Origin: Pelosinus fermentans
GTDB lineage: Bacteria > Bacillota > Negativicutes > DSM-13327
Direction of reading: 5' to 3'
NCBI GenBank assembly: GCA_002434245.1
Contig: DJJR01000033.1
Coordinates: 1-31,124 of the forward strand
Length of the DNA stretch: 31,124 nucleotides
Position numbers and translations under genes: made by a program. Positions 8,862 through 17,506 of the stretch are shown one piece after another; the first letter of the stretch is position 1; each line of letters begins with the position of its first letter. Below the pieces are notes generated by a model, which worked only from the letters and a program-made list of their open reading frames with translations, ran no database searches and had not been told where the DNA came from.

Positions 8862-9417
8862 GTTCCTCGTCCCCCTCTTTAAGCAGTTTTTTAAGGTTAT
8901 GTAAGCCATTAGATAACCTTGATTTAACTGTTCCTACAGGAATATTCAATACTAATGCTATTTCTTCCAGTTTCAAGTCTTCATAAAAACGAAGGACAAC
9001 TACTTCACGGTGAATGTCTCCCAATTGATTGAGAACTTCGATAATCGCTTCGCGTTCATCCTGTTTCTGTAAAAATTCTTCCGGTGTATCCTCATAATCC
9101 CTAATAGTATCAGGCATCTCAAAACCAGGAATCGTTTTTTGCACATATGCGCTTTTCAAATAGTCCTTACATGTGTTTAACGCAATTGTATAAATCCACG
9201 TTTTGAAACTAAACTCTGGATTGTACTGTTTTATATTCCGGCATATTTTGATAAATACCTCTTGGGTAATATCGTTAGCACTATGGTAATTTTTACTCAT
9301 CCGATAGATATATGCAAATATCTTAGAATGATAACGAGAAACAATAGTCTCCAAAGCGGCCTCGTTTCCCTGCTGCAATTGCCTTGCAAGTTCTTCATCA
9401 GAAATAATTACTGCCAC
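8854..9417 (-). CDS. ECF-type RNA polymerase sigma factor
   Basis: A 187-residue sigma-70 family protein of the ECF group. Region 2 covers about residues 22-90 with YHSKIFAYIYRM, the DITQEVFIKI core-binding stretch and FKTWIYTIALN (-10 recognition). Region 4 covers about 125-180 with REVVVLRFYEDLKLEEIA and the helix-turn-helix VPVGTVKSRL-type motif (IPVGTVKSRLSNGLHNLKK). There is no region 1 or 3. The frame begins at a GTG at 9417, but the only good ribosome site, GAGGTGG, overlaps that codon; an ATT at 9408 or 9405, five to eight bases after it, would give the usual MISDEELARQ-type N-terminus, so the true start may be non-canonical. It is the first clear gene of the operon with the probable anti-sigma factor and the ABC transporter. 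Confidence 0.92.
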   Translation of the reverse strand: MAVIISDEELARQLQQGNEAALETIVSRYHSKIFAYIYRMSKNYHSANDITQEVFIKICRNIKQYNPEFSFKTWIYTIALNTCKDYLKSAYVQKTIPGFEMPDTIRDYEDTPEEFLQKQDEREAIIEVLNQLGDIHREVVVLRFYEDLKLEEIALVLNIPVGTVKSRLSNGLHNLKKLLKEGDEELG

Positions 9418-9455
9418 CTCACTTGAAACTGTTAACTATTAACTAAACATACCCC

Positions 9456-9545
9456 CTAAGCCATCTCCCGATATTGCCTTATGGATATTATGCCTTTATT
9501 TAAATTCATGTTGGAATAAAAATCAAAGAACAGTTTTTGACTCAC
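9456..9545 (-). CDS. Possible 29-residue leader ORF upstream of the sigma gene
   Basis: A GTG-initiated frame on the minus strand encodes SQKLFFDFYSNMNLNKG and so on to IISIRQYREMA and a TAG. It has a well-placed AAGGAG site 6 bp before the GTG. It ends 39 bp before the sigma gene. I do not recognise the peptide. It could be a regulatory leader or a small secreted or interacting peptide; the good ribosome site is the only positive evidence. Confidence 0.35.
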   Translation of the reverse strand: MSQKLFFDFYSNMNLNKGIISIRQYREMA

Positions 9546-9667
9546 TTCCATCTCCTTATCATATACACAATACATAAATAGAAGTTTTTCTTGAAAAACA
9601 ATACCATATTTCTATTGTATTTGCCATTAAAATAAAAAACTCCTGCAAGGCTACTGATCAGCTCTTT

Positions 9668-9951
9668 TTATTTCGCAGAAACAAAGGGACAGGGGATCTG
9701 TTTCATGCCTTCCATATCCTTGTGGACGATAACCCCGTTATGCGTGCTATCTGGCGTATATTCGTACCGACAACTTACTTTCAATATAGTGTCTTGTTTT
9801 TCTCTCGTTTCATTGCAAATTTTCACTGCGTCAATACCAAATTCCTGTCGAACCATTTGTCGAAGCTCATCATCGCTTACATTAACCTCGGAATTTCAAG
9901 ACAACTATCTTCGTTCAATTGGCACTGTTCCTTAGCAATCACTATCTTCAT
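9668..9951 (-). pseudogene. Frameshifted small ORF of unknown family
   Basis: From the ATG at 9951 one frame reads MKIVIAKEQCQLNEDSCLEI and soon stops. A one-base shift near 9890 joins it to a frame reading SEVNVSDDELRQMVRQEFG and on through EKQDTILKVSCRYEYTP to 9668. The joined sequence would be a plausible soluble protein of about 90 residues. Its 3' end runs into the REP-like repeat at 9678-9704, which supplies its last residues. There is no good ribosome site. I do not recognise the family and regard it as decayed. Confidence 0.35.
9678..9704 (+). repeat. REP-like 27-bp palindromic element
   Basis: GAAACA and TGTTTC arms flank a 15-bp core containing GGGACAGGGG. This is the same architecture and length as the elements at 34-60 and 83-109, which are in the opposite orientation. 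Its presence at two unrelated intergenic sites 9.6 kb apart shows a dispersed repeat. Confidence 0.7.
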
Positions 9952-10088
9952 CGTTACATATTTGATTTTTGTTAAGTGTCATAACTTCTATACAATGCTT
10001 TATCTTTCACAATAAAACCAAGAAAGTTCTCCTTCCAACTGCCATTTTATTTTCTTGATTTTTTTTAGGTACTTCGCTTTCTCAACCA

Positions 10089-10124
10089 AAAAGGTACTTT
10101 ACGATTTTGCGTAAAGTACCTTTT
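10089..10124. terminator. Strong bidirectional intrinsic terminator after meaB
   Basis: A perfect 15-bp stem (10089-10103 with 10110-10124) around a 6-nt loop, with AAAA and TTTT at its base, gives a U-run on either strand. On the minus strand it lies about 50 bp beyond the meaB stop codon and should end the mut operon. Confidence 0.9.
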
Positions 10125-10174
10125 CTATCATTGTACAACTCGTTATAAACGATTGCACTTGCTCCAGAGAAGAA

Positions 10175-11317
10175 TCAATGTCCTTCAAAGATCTCGATTA
10201 AGCTTTTCACTGCCATGGTGGCGGAAATGCGCCCTTCTATCACATCTTGTTCGATTATCGGCTTTTTCTGAATTACTTCGGGATGATTCATAAATAAAGT
10301 TTGTAAATATTCTTGAACCATTGACTGTACCCAGCTTAACATTTGCGTCCGCCGTCGTCTTTCAAAAATTCCAGATGCTGCAGTTACAGTCTGAAACTTT
10401 CCAATCATCCGCCAGACATCTTCCACTCCTTCACCAGTATACGCTGAGCAAGTATGTCCTTTGGTAACCCACCCTTCTGTAGCGGGACGCAAAAAATGCA
10501 AGATGCGGTCATAGTCTACTTTCGCCATCAATGCCTTCTGCTTATTATCACCGTCTGCCTTATTGATTACAATGGCATCCGCTAATTCAATGACTCCTTT
10601 TTTCATACCTTGCAGTTCATCTCCTGCTCCAGTGATCATCAGCAAGAGGAAAAAATCAACCATAGAGCGAACTGTTACTTCGCTTTGCCCTACACCGACG
10701 GTTTCAATTAACAGTACATCATAGCCGCCAGCTTCGCACAGCAGAATCGTTTCCCGGCTTTTACGAGTTACCCCTCCCAATGTTCCGCTGGAAGGAGAAG
10801 GTCTGATAAAGGCTCTTGGGTCACGAGAGAGTTGTTCCATGCGAGTCTTATCTCCTAAAATACTGCCCTTCGTTACTGTACTGCTGGGATCAACTGCCAG
10901 CACTGCTACTTTATGCCCTTTATTACACAATTGACATCCCAGAGCCTCAATAAAAGTACTTTTCCCGGCTCCCGGGACACCAGTAATCCCTACGCGGACG
11001 GATTTACCGGTATGAGGCAGCAATTGTTTCAATATTTCCTGGGCCAGCTCCATATGAGCTGGCAAATTACTTTCAATGAGTGTGATCGCTCTGGACAGCA
11101 TAACCCGATTACCGCTCAATACGCCTTGAACATATTCATCTACGGAAGGCTGACGACGAGGGGCTCGGGGCTGAAAGGACATATCTGTTTTTTCCTGGTT
11201 CTGCATACCATCATGACGGCTCTGAATCCCGCCCATAACTTCTGTGGTGAACGCCTCTCCTGCATTGGCTGGAATCCATTCCGGCTTCCACCGCTCCTTC
11301 TTCTCTTCATGGTTCAT
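10175..11317 (-). CDS. meaB: Methylmalonyl-CoA mutase-associated GTPase MeaB (ArgK family)
   Basis: A 380-residue G3E-class P-loop GTPase that protects and reloads methylmalonyl-CoA mutase, gating adenosylcobalamin delivery and blocking inactivation. It shows Walker A GVPGAGKST (about residues 114-122), the base of the switch region VAVDPSSTVTKGSILGDKTRM, the ETVGVGQSE motif, and the guanine-specificity motif NKADGDN. The C-terminal about 80 residues match the dimerisation arm of MeaB. The first about 70 residues are a polar extension beyond the usual start. The ATG lies one base after the mutB stop, with AGGAAG inside the end of mutB, so translation is coupled to mutB. It is the last gene before the terminator. 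Confidence 0.95.
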   Translation of the reverse strand: MNHEEKKERWKPEWIPANAGEAFTTEVMGGIQSRHDGMQNQEKTDMSFQPRAPRRQPSVDEYVQGVLSGNRVMLSRAITLIESNLPAHMELAQEILKQLLPHTGKSVRVGITGVPGAGKSTFIEALGCQLCNKGHKVAVLAVDPSSTVTKGSILGDKTRMEQLSRDPRAFIRPSPSSGTLGGVTRKSRETILLCEAGGYDVLLIETVGVGQSEVTVRSMVDFFLLLMITGAGDELQGMKKGVIELADAIVINKADGDNKQKALMAKVDYDRILHFLRPATEGWVTKGHTCSAYTGEGVEDVWRMIGKFQTVTAASGIFERRRRTQMLSWVQSMVQEYLQTLFMNHPEVIQKKPIIEQDVIEGRISATMAVKSLIEIFEGH

Positions 11318-11318
11318 A

Positions 11319-13505
11319 TCATTTCACTTCCTGTGAATAACGTCCTAACTCTTTTAATATTTTCTCTGCCGCTACCGGAATAATGGTTCCAGGCCCAAAA
11401 ATGGCTGCGGCTCCATTTTCTCGCAAGAACTCATAATCTTGGGCCGGAATAACCCCACCGATGACAACCATAATATCTTCTCGTCCAAGCTTCTTAAGTT
11501 CTTCAATTAGCTGTGGCAGCAGCGTTTTATGTCCGGCTGCCAAAGAACTCATACCTACTACGTGAACATCATTATCAACCGCTTGCTGTGCGGTTTCTTC
11601 TGCGGTTTGGAACAAAGGTCCGATATCTACGTCAAATCCCATATCGGCAAAGGCGGTTGATATTACTTTTGCTCCTCGATCATGACCATCCTGCCCCATT
11701 TTGGCAATCATAATTCTTGGGCGGCGGCCTTCTGTTTTTTCAAACTCATCAGCCATGGCCCTTACTTTATTGATCGTTTCTTCTTCGGCAAACTCACTGC
11801 TATACACCCCGGAAATCGAACGGATAATCGCCTTATGCCGTCCGGCGACGTGCTCAATGGCATCGGAAATTTCACCTAAACTCGCTCTGGCTCTTGTTGC
11901 TTCAATGGCCAGTGCCAATACATTTCCTTCTCCTGTTTCCATGGATTTTGTAATGGCCTCCAAGGAACGTCTAACCCTATCATTATCCCGGTTGCTGCGC
12001 AGTTTTTCCAACCGCTGAATTTGAGACAAACGAACGGCAGTATTATCTACGGACAAAATATCAAGAGGATCTTCTTTTTCCAGCCGGTACCGATTGACTC
12101 CTACAATTGTTTCCCTGCCTGAGTCAATATGTGCCTGACGTCTTGCCGCTGCTTCCTCAATTCTCATTTTAGGAAGTCCTGTGTCAATCGCCTTGGACAT
12201 ACCTCCTAATCGTTCTACTTCCTGAATATGACTCCATGCTCTTTTAACCAACTCATTTGTCAAAGCTTCTACATAATAAGAGCCGCCCCATGGATCGAGA
12301 ACTTTACAAACCATGGTCTCATCTTGAATATAAAGCTGCGTATTACGAGCGATTCGGGCAGAGAAGTCTGTGGGCAAAGCAATAGCTTCATCCAGTGCAT
12401 TGGTATGCAGTGACTGTGTATGACCAAGAGCAGCTCCCATAGCTTCCATGCAAGTGCGTCCTACATTGTTAAAAGGATCTTGCTCAGTCAGGCTCCAGCC
12501 TGAAGTTTGAGAGTGAGTCCTAAGGGCCATGGATTTTGGATTTTTAGGGTTAAATTGTTTAATAATCTTAGCCCATAGCAAACGTCCTGCCCGCATTTTG
12601 GCTACTTCCATAAAATAATTCTTACCAATCGCCCAGAAAAAGGATAGCCGCGGGGCAAAGGCATCTACATCCATGCCTGCCTTTATTCCTGTTTTAATAT
12701 ACTCCAAACCATCGGCTAAGGTATAACCAAGTTCAATATCCGCAGTAGCTCCTGCTTCTTGCATATGGTAGCCGGAAATACTAATACTATTAAACTTCGG
12801 CATAAATTGTGAGGTATAAGAGAATATATCTGCAATGATGCGCATGGATGGCTCAGGTGGATAGATATAGGTATTACGCACCATAAATTCTTTCAAGATA
12901 TCATTTTGAATGGTACCTGTTAGTAACTCCTGTTTTACCCCCTGCTCTTCTGCTGCCACAATATAAAAAGCCAATATAGGCAGCACAGCCCCATTCATCG
13001 TCATGGATACTGACATCTTATCCAAAGGGATACCTGAGAATAAAATTTCCATATCCAAGATGGAATCAACAGCAACACCGGCCTTTCCTACATCCCCCAC
13101 AACACGGGGATGATCAGAATCATAACCTCTATGGGTTGCTAAATCAAAAGCAATGGATAGACCTTTTTGCCCGGCAGCTAAGTTCCGCCGATAAAAGGCA
13201 TTACTTTCCTCAGCAGTGGAAAACCCTGCATATTGACGCACTGTCCATGGTCTCAGCACATACATATTAGCATAGGGTCCCCGCAAAAAGGGTGCGATTC
13301 CAGCTACATAAGGCAAATGATCGATTCCCTCAAGATCAGCTTTGGTATATAAAGGTTTGAGATTGATTTGCTCCATCGTCTTAAATTCCAGTTCATCGAG
13401 CAATTTACCACTGTTACGTTCCACTTCTTTCTGCCAGGCAGATACATCGGAAGATTCAAAGTCTTTTCGGCAAGAGATTTTAGTAAAATCTGGTTTTATT
13501 AACAT
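11319..13505 (-). CDS. mutB: Methylmalonyl-CoA mutase large (catalytic) subunit
   Basis: A 728-residue adenosylcobalamin-dependent enzyme that interconverts succinyl-CoA and (R)-methylmalonyl-CoA. The N-terminal TIM barrel carries [18 protein letters not shown], with the substrate-contacting Tyr and Arg, and [19 protein letters not shown]. The C-terminal about 130 residues are the B12 domain with the base-off ligand motif DGHDRG (lower axial His) and SSLAAGH. The length is typical. It overlaps mutA by one base (TAATG), with AGAGG upstream. With mutA it should form an alpha-beta heterodimer of the Propionibacterium type. The pathway is propionate formation or assimilation via succinate. No epimerase or decarboxylase gene is present in the window. 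Confidence 0.97.
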   Translation of the reverse strand: MLIKPDFTKISCRKDFESSDVSAWQKEVERNSGKLLDELEFKTMEQINLKPLYTKADLEGIDHLPYVAGIAPFLRGPYANMYVLRPWTVRQYAGFSTAEESNAFYRRNLAAGQKGLSIAFDLATHRGYDSDHPRVVGDVGKAGVAVDSILDMEILFSGIPLDKMSVSMTMNGAVLPILAFYIVAAEEQGVKQELLTGTIQNDILKEFMVRNTYIYPPEPSMRIIADIFSYTSQFMPKFNSISISGYHMQEAGATADIELGYTLADGLEYIKTGIKAGMDVDAFAPRLSFFWAIGKNYFMEVAKMRAGRLLWAKIIKQFNPKNPKSMALRTHSQTSGWSLTEQDPFNNVGRTCMEAMGAALGHTQSLHTNALDEAIALPTDFSARIARNTQLYIQDETMVCKVLDPWGGSYYVEALTNELVKRAWSHIQEVERLGGMSKAIDTGLPKMRIEEAAARRQAHIDSGRETIVGVNRYRLEKEDPLDILSVDNTAVRLSQIQRLEKLRSNRDNDRVRRSLEAITKSMETGEGNVLALAIEATRARASLGEISDAIEHVAGRHKAIIRSISGVYSSEFAEEETINKVRAMADEFEKTEGRRPRIMIAKMGQDGHDRGAKVISTAFADMGFDVDIGPLFQTAEETAQQAVDNDVHVVGMSSLAAGHKTLLPQLIEELKKLGREDIMVVIGGVIPAQDYEFLRENGAAAIFGPGTIIPVAAEKILKELGRYSQEVK

Positions 13506-15682
13506 TACACAATACCTCTATCTTTCTGAAGTTTGGCAAGCATTTTATAACAATTGGCTCTAACATGAATAAAATCGTCGACTCCAGCTTCTTTGTACAC
13601 CAGTTGCAAATCGTCTGGCGGTAAACCTGCTAAAAATAAGGTAATCTGAGGATTGCCTTCCTTAATCAGTTTAGCCAAAGGCGGTACCAATTCCGGATAG
13701 GTAGCATCTGTTGAGCAAATGACAGCAATTGTTGCCCCGGATTCCAAAGCAGCCTTAGCCGCTTCTTCTACCGTAGCAAAACCATTGTTTTTTAACATGG
13801 TAAAAGCGCCTACCTCTAAAAAACCGCTGACAAAATCAGCTCGTGCCTTATGCTGAGGAATTTCTCCCATATTAACAAGGAATACCTCTACATTCTTGCC
13901 TGTTTTTTCAATGTAGGATTCCGTACGCTGGCGTAACTGCCGATATTGTTCGTCAGCCGAATGAATATTCATAGGGTTAATCGATGTTACATTCTGATTT
14001 TTACGAATCGCATGTGTGATATCCCCTAATGTAGCTCCGTTAAGAATAGCAGTAATGGCTGCCTCTAAAAGAGATTTTTCTGCTACCTTCTTCAAAGAGG
14101 ACTTCTCCACTTCTTCTAATCTGCTTTTATATTCTACATCGTCAATATCCAGGCGATAGTCATTAATTTGGTTCTTACGCTGCTCTTTGAAAATACGAGC
14201 GTCAAAAACAGGAACCTCCAATGGTTTTTCCAGCAGATTGGGATACATATTGGTACCTAAAATGACATCTTTACGCTTGGCCAGACCATCTGCCTTACTT
14301 TTCGCTGTAACTTCTACCCGTTCTTGCGGCAAGTTTTGTTGCAAAGCTTCCACAATACCTCCGGCCGCTTCTACCTCTTGAAACAAACTCCAAGTCTTTT
14401 CGGCTACCTCACTGGTTAGTTTTTCGATATACCAAGATCCGCCTGCCGGATCAACTGGCTGCGTCAAATTACATTCCTGCTGCAGCATGATTTGTGTATT
14501 GCGGGCAATCCGATGAGAAAAATCATCCGCTGACCGCACCGCTTCATCAAAATAACCTACATGCAAACTATCCACACCGCCTACAATAGCAGAAAAGGCT
14601 TCTGTGGTTGTCCTAAGCATATTTACATAAGGATCATAGACACTTTTTGTAAAAGCAGAAGTTCGTGCATGAATGTACATCTTTTGCGCTTCTTGAGTTC
14701 CGCCGAAGGCCTCTACAATCTGCGCCCACAACATACGCCCAGCTCTGAGTTTAGCAATTTCCATAAAGAAATTAGTACCTACCGAGAAGGAAAAAACGAT
14801 CTGTTTCGCGGCGACATCGACAGCAACGCCCTGCTGCTGCATCCTCTGCAAATATTCCACACCAGTGGCTAATACAAAAGCTAATTCCTGTATTGCATTT
14901 GCACCACTATTATGATAAGGATGCCCCTGTACCAGTATCGTTCTTAATTGTTTTGTATTATCGTGAGCCCAATTAGCCGTTGCTGCCATTTCATCATAGT
15001 AGGTATCTAAAGAATATGATAATTCACCTACTGTAGCCAAATATCCGATTGGATCTACACCAATGCAGCCTTTTAACTGATGATAATCTCTGCCATTGGC
15101 TTTCATTAACGCTACAAATAAACTGAGCAGCTGCAGACCGGAAGTACCCGCAAAGATCAATAATGGAGTTTTTTCTAAATCAAAACCATGAAAAGCCTGC
15201 TGTACATCATCTAAGGTTGACAAAGATATACCTTTGCCGAGATAAGCAGCATCAGCTTTGTCACCATCAATGCCATTCAAGGTCGCTTTGTCGGCGACTA
15301 CATGGATGGTGGTTCCCCCTTTATTTAACTCATTCTGCAAAACTTCATGCATTTTCACAGCAAAAGGTTCAGCACACTCTTGGCTGATCTCCCATGGCTT
15401 GTCTAAGTATCCCATAGCATTGGATCCCCGTACAAAAGGAAAGCTGCCAGGCAAGGATTCACAATGAGTTAATCCTTCCAAATCCTCCATCCGATACATT
15501 GGCTGCAAATTAATACCTTCATAGGTTTTGGTGATTAGCTTTTTCTCCCAATTTGCTCCTTTTAGTGCTTTTTCTGACTCAGCCCGCCATTCTTCATAGG
15601 TGGGATAGGGAAACTCAGCAAAGAACCGTGCTGGCGGCTCTTCATGACCTGTTTCTTTATTCTCTGCATTCTGATTTGACAT
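13505..15682 (-). CDS. mutA: Methylmalonyl-CoA mutase small subunit
   Basis: A protein of about 725 residues, homologous to MutB along its length but non-catalytic. The B12-domain position that holds DGHDRG in MutB reads EIPQHKA here, so the cobalt-binding His is absent, as expected for the beta subunit of heterodimeric mutases. It keeps the barrel features [17 protein letters not shown] and [14 protein letters not shown]. The frame is open back to 15772, overlapping the upstream small gene, but the ATG at 15682 (MSNQNAENK) behind GGTGA gives a family-like N-terminus; 15697 is an alternative. It is the second gene of the B12-riboswitch operon. Confidence 0.95.
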   Translation of the reverse strand: MSNQNAENKETGHEEPPARFFAEFPYPTYEEWRAESEKALKGANWEKKLITKTYEGINLQPMYRMEDLEGLTHCESLPGSFPFVRGSNAMGYLDKPWEISQECAEPFAVKMHEVLQNELNKGGTTIHVVADKATLNGIDGDKADAAYLGKGISLSTLDDVQQAFHGFDLEKTPLLIFAGTSGLQLLSLFVALMKANGRDYHQLKGCIGVDPIGYLATVGELSYSLDTYYDEMAATANWAHDNTKQLRTILVQGHPYHNSGANAIQELAFVLATGVEYLQRMQQQGVAVDVAAKQIVFSFSVGTNFFMEIAKLRAGRMLWAQIVEAFGGTQEAQKMYIHARTSAFTKSVYDPYVNMLRTTTEAFSAIVGGVDSLHVGYFDEAVRSADDFSHRIARNTQIMLQQECNLTQPVDPAGGSWYIEKLTSEVAEKTWSLFQEVEAAGGIVEALQQNLPQERVEVTAKSKADGLAKRKDVILGTNMYPNLLEKPLEVPVFDARIFKEQRKNQINDYRLDIDDVEYKSRLEEVEKSSLKKVAEKSLLEAAITAILNGATLGDITHAIRKNQNVTSINPMNIHSADEQYRQLRQRTESYIEKTGKNVEVFLVNMGEIPQHKARADFVSGFLEVGAFTMLKNNGFATVEEAAKAALESGATIAVICSTDATYPELVPPLAKLIKEGNPQITLFLAGLPPDDLQLVYKEAGVDDFIHVRANCYKMLAKLQKDRGIV

Positions 15683-15734
15683 ACTTTCACCATCCATTTC
15701 ATTGTCATTCTCTAGCTTTTCATTCAATGATCCA

Positions 15735-16013
15735 TTAAGGCTGACTGATAATTTGTACTCGATCCACACCAAAGCTGGAACGAATCAGCGGCACGAACCT
15801 GCTCTCAATGATAGATCGATACATTTCCTTCTTCGTAATAAGCAGTAACATGCCATTGCCTTTCCTTATACGAATCAAGGAATTAATATATTTTTCAAAT
15901 TCTGCAGGCAGCATCTTTTCTTTTAATATATACAATCCTGCCAATAACTCCGGAGATTCTTGTTCCATTCGTTCTACCAAAGGCGTAAATGGTTCCCATT
16001 TCAGCATATCCAC
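15735..16013 (-). CDS. Small protein resembling the DnaA N-terminal domain (92 aa)
   Basis: The GTG at 16013 is preceded by AGAGG at a six-base distance and the gene lies between the riboswitch terminator and mutA, overlapping only the rejected long start of mutA. The sequence has a helix-rich front (ILKEKMLPAEFEKYINSL) followed by GMLLLITKKEMYRSIIESRF, then VPLIRSSFGVDRVQII. This order and spacing resemble the DnaA N-terminal domain (helix, LxLxxPNxFxRxWIExxYxxLI, then a strand), with no ATPase or DNA-binding domain following. The resemblance is by eye and the function unknown. Co-transcription with mutA suggests an accessory role for the mutase or its assembly, or simple hitch-hiking. Confidence 0.6.
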   Translation of the reverse strand: MDMLKWEPFTPLVERMEQESPELLAGLYILKEKMLPAEFEKYINSLIRIRKGNGMLLLITKKEMYRSIIESRFVPLIRSSFGVDRVQIISQP

Positions 16014-16093
16014 CGATGACCTCTACTTTCTTTTTCAGATTTTGCAGCTAAAATCTCACTGATAGCAATGTATTTTATCACCCCTTTTCGAAA

Positions 16094-16121
16094 TAAAAAA
16101 ACTCCCAGCATAGGCCGAGAG
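16094..16121 (-). terminator. Riboswitch-controlled intrinsic terminator upstream of the mut operon
   Basis: On the minus strand CTCTCGGC and GCTGGGAG form an 8-bp stem with a 4-nt loop, followed by seven Ts. It lies about 80 bp upstream of the first gene and matches in place and sequence the terminator at 23508-23535 after the second riboswitch. The CTCTCG of its 5' arm is complementary to CGAGAG at the 3' edge of the aptamer, which allows mutually exclusive pairing. Confidence 0.8.
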
Positions 16122-16155
16122 CTTAAACGCAAGTATAGAAATAGTATTAATAAAG

Positions 16156-16205
16156 CCTGGCTATCATAAAACAGCCAGGACGAAAAAAACGCGAATCTTG
16201 CGCGT
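16156..16205 (-). other. Two additional hairpins between aptamer and terminator
   Basis: Reading on the minus strand, a 5-bp stem ACGCG/CGCGT (16205-16189) is followed by seven Ts (16189-16183) and could act as a weak extra terminator. Next comes a 7-bp stem CCTGGCT/AGCCAGG (16179-16156). The second hairpin falls in a stretch of about 45 bp that is absent from the otherwise matching leader of the ABC transporter operon. Confidence 0.55.
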
Positions 16206-16214
16206 AAATCCCCT

Positions 16215-16405
16215 CCCCATCTCTCGCAGGTCAATCGGTGATTGCTATATAGGCAGTTCTCCTGACTTTGAATCATTGCTTACCCATACCTTCCCAGAAC
16301 TATTACTCCAGTGGCATAAAAATGGGTTTGCTCCTCATTACAGTGGCGGGACCGCGCCGGCATTGAACCGGACTTCCCTATTAAGCCCCAAAGGGCACCT
16401 ATACC
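16215..16405 (-). ncRNA. Cobalamin (AdoCbl) riboswitch of the mut operon
   Basis: On the minus strand the element starts GGTATAGGTGCCC, continues with AATAGGGAAG, the conserved GCGGTCCCGCCACTGTAA core, GAGGAGCAAACCC and TGCCACTGG, and includes the B12 box GTCAGGAGAACTGCC (about 16252-16266). It ends CACCGATTGACCTGCGAGAG. These are the signature blocks of the cobalamin riboswitch. It lies in the leader of the mutA-mutB-meaB operon, so the operon is predicted to be switched off when B12 is plentiful, which is notable for a B12-using enzyme rather than a B12-making one. Confidence 0.95.
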
Positions 16406-16439
16406 ATCCATATGAAATTTTTGATACGTTATAATATTC

Positions 16440-16468
16440 ACTTTATAATATCTTTAATGAATTGTCAA
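16440..16468 (-). promoter_or_regulatory. Sigma-A type promoter of the mut operon
   Basis: On the minus strand TTGACA (16468-16463) is followed after 17 bp by TAAAGT (16445-16440); an overlapping TATAAA at 15 bp is a second option. Transcription would start about 25 bp before the riboswitch aptamer. The pair TTGACA-17-TAAAGT is identical to that of the second riboswitch at 23805-23833. Confidence 0.7.
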
Positions 16469-16471
16469 GTT

Positions 16472-17156
16472 TTATGTGCTACGCTGACCCAATTCCATAC
16501 AAATCTTAAATTTGTTAAATAAAAAAATGGATCGGAGTATATAGTCAATCATATTGACCAGCCAAACACCTGCAATCCCGAAGGTAAAATAAAAACGAAG
16601 TATATAAATTCCGACTACACGGATGATCCAGATTCCAAAGATTGTGCTGTACATAGGACTTTTCGTATCACCTGATCCCTGCAGTGCTCCAGTAAGAAGC
16701 AAACTCATTGTAACAAATGGCTGTGCAAAGGCATCAATGCGAAGCCCCAGGATCACCATGTCAATTACATCCTGATTACCTGTAAACCAAGGTCCAACAA
16801 CTGTGAAAAAGTGAAATACAAAACTCCTACAAAGCTCATAAAAATAACAGCAATCCACATGGTTCCATTCCATAATGATAAGCATCATTTTTATCAAGTT
16901 CCCCGGCCCCTATAGAACGGGCTATGAGTGAAGATGTTCCAATCCCCATCGCCAAAAACACAGCTATGTAAATTGCGATAATCGCATTTGTGATACCAAC
17001 AACCGACACTTCATGCAAACCAATTTTAGATACAAAAAGAGTGTCAACAAACCCTACGATCGTAATTAAAAAGTTCTCAATTACAGTCGGCACCGCAAGT
17101 GTTAATACAACTTTTACTTTTTTCTTTACATTTGGATTTAGAACATTACTAAGCAT
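16472..17156 (-). pseudogene. MATE family efflux transporter, internally deleted and frameshifted
   Basis: The start is an ATG at 17156 with CAGGAG seven bases upstream. The first about 95 residues (LTLAVPTVIENFLITIVGFV, then VSKIGLHEVSVVGITNAI and SLIARSIGAGELDKNDAYHY) are a normal MATE N-terminus. The sequence then jumps, through a different frame reading WIAVIFMSFVGVLYFTFSQ at about 16800-16865, into a third frame with the MATE C-terminus (AFAQPFVTMSLLLTGALQGS, then GDTKSPMYSTIFGIWIIRVV). A MATE protein has about 450 residues; only about 230 are represented, so roughly 200 central residues are deleted and two frame changes occur. It cannot make a working transporter. Confidence 0.85.
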
Positions 17157-17207
17157 ATTTAGACTCCTGCGTGAGACGAATAGTAGAAAAGGCACATTAC
17201 ATTGGGC

Positions 17208-17396
17208 TTAATCCTGCCTGCTATTAAAAAAAGAATGGATTTTCTTTAATAGCTTAAGCATTGGATTGATTAGAAACGGTATAAAGGCCAATGCAATCGG
17301 AACATAGTTTGCTAAAGTTCTAACCAAGGTGCCAGAGTGAGCATATGCGATTGTCGGTATAACAAGCATTACTATCATCAGTCGAATTACTCTCAT
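17208..17396 (-). CDS. Small membrane or secreted protein, 62 aa, unknown function
   Basis: An excellent ribosome site (AGGAGG, seven bases before the ATG) supports this short gene. The first about 20 residues look like a signal peptide or signal anchor (LMIVMLVIPTIAYA before HSG, with an AxA-type cleavage site). A second hydrophobic stretch (about residues 30-46) and a basic tail (LKLLKKIHSFFNSRQD) follow. It lies about 100 bp downstream of a promoter with a C/G-run operator and 51 bp upstream of the broken MATE gene, so the two formed an operon. I do not recognise the family; the operator suggests a metal or redox response. Confidence 0.6.
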   Translation of the reverse strand: MRVIRLMIVMLVIPTIAYAHSGTLVRTLANYVPIALAFIPFLINPMLKLLKKIHSFFNSRQD

Positions 17397-17506
17397 CTTC
17401 TTACCTCCTTCTAGCTATAAAATCAATATGAAAACTGTCTAATGTACCTTTTCTCAAAACATATCTTTCAATAAAATAGTTAATTTTGGTACGATCTTTT
17501 TTCTTT

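Noticed and set aside
9705..10015. Plus-strand ORFs of 76 and 97 codons
   Set aside because: No ribosome sites; they overlap the REP-like repeat and the complement of the better-looking broken minus-strand frame.
10913..11383. 156-codon plus-strand ORF across meaB and mutB
   Set aside because: Antisense to two well-supported overlapping genes and without its own ribosome site.
13505..15772. mutA starting at 15772
   Set aside because: That start overlaps the upstream small gene and adds about 30 non-family residues; the ATG at 15682 fits better.
16001..16276. 91-codon minus-strand ORF upstream of the DnaA-like gene
   Set aside because: It covers the riboswitch 3' part and terminator and has no coding character.
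16198..16434. Plus-strand ORF of 78 codons, and the similar one at 23604-23816
   Set aside because: Both lie on the complement of the cobalamin riboswitches; their similarity to each other reflects the RNA element, not a protein family.
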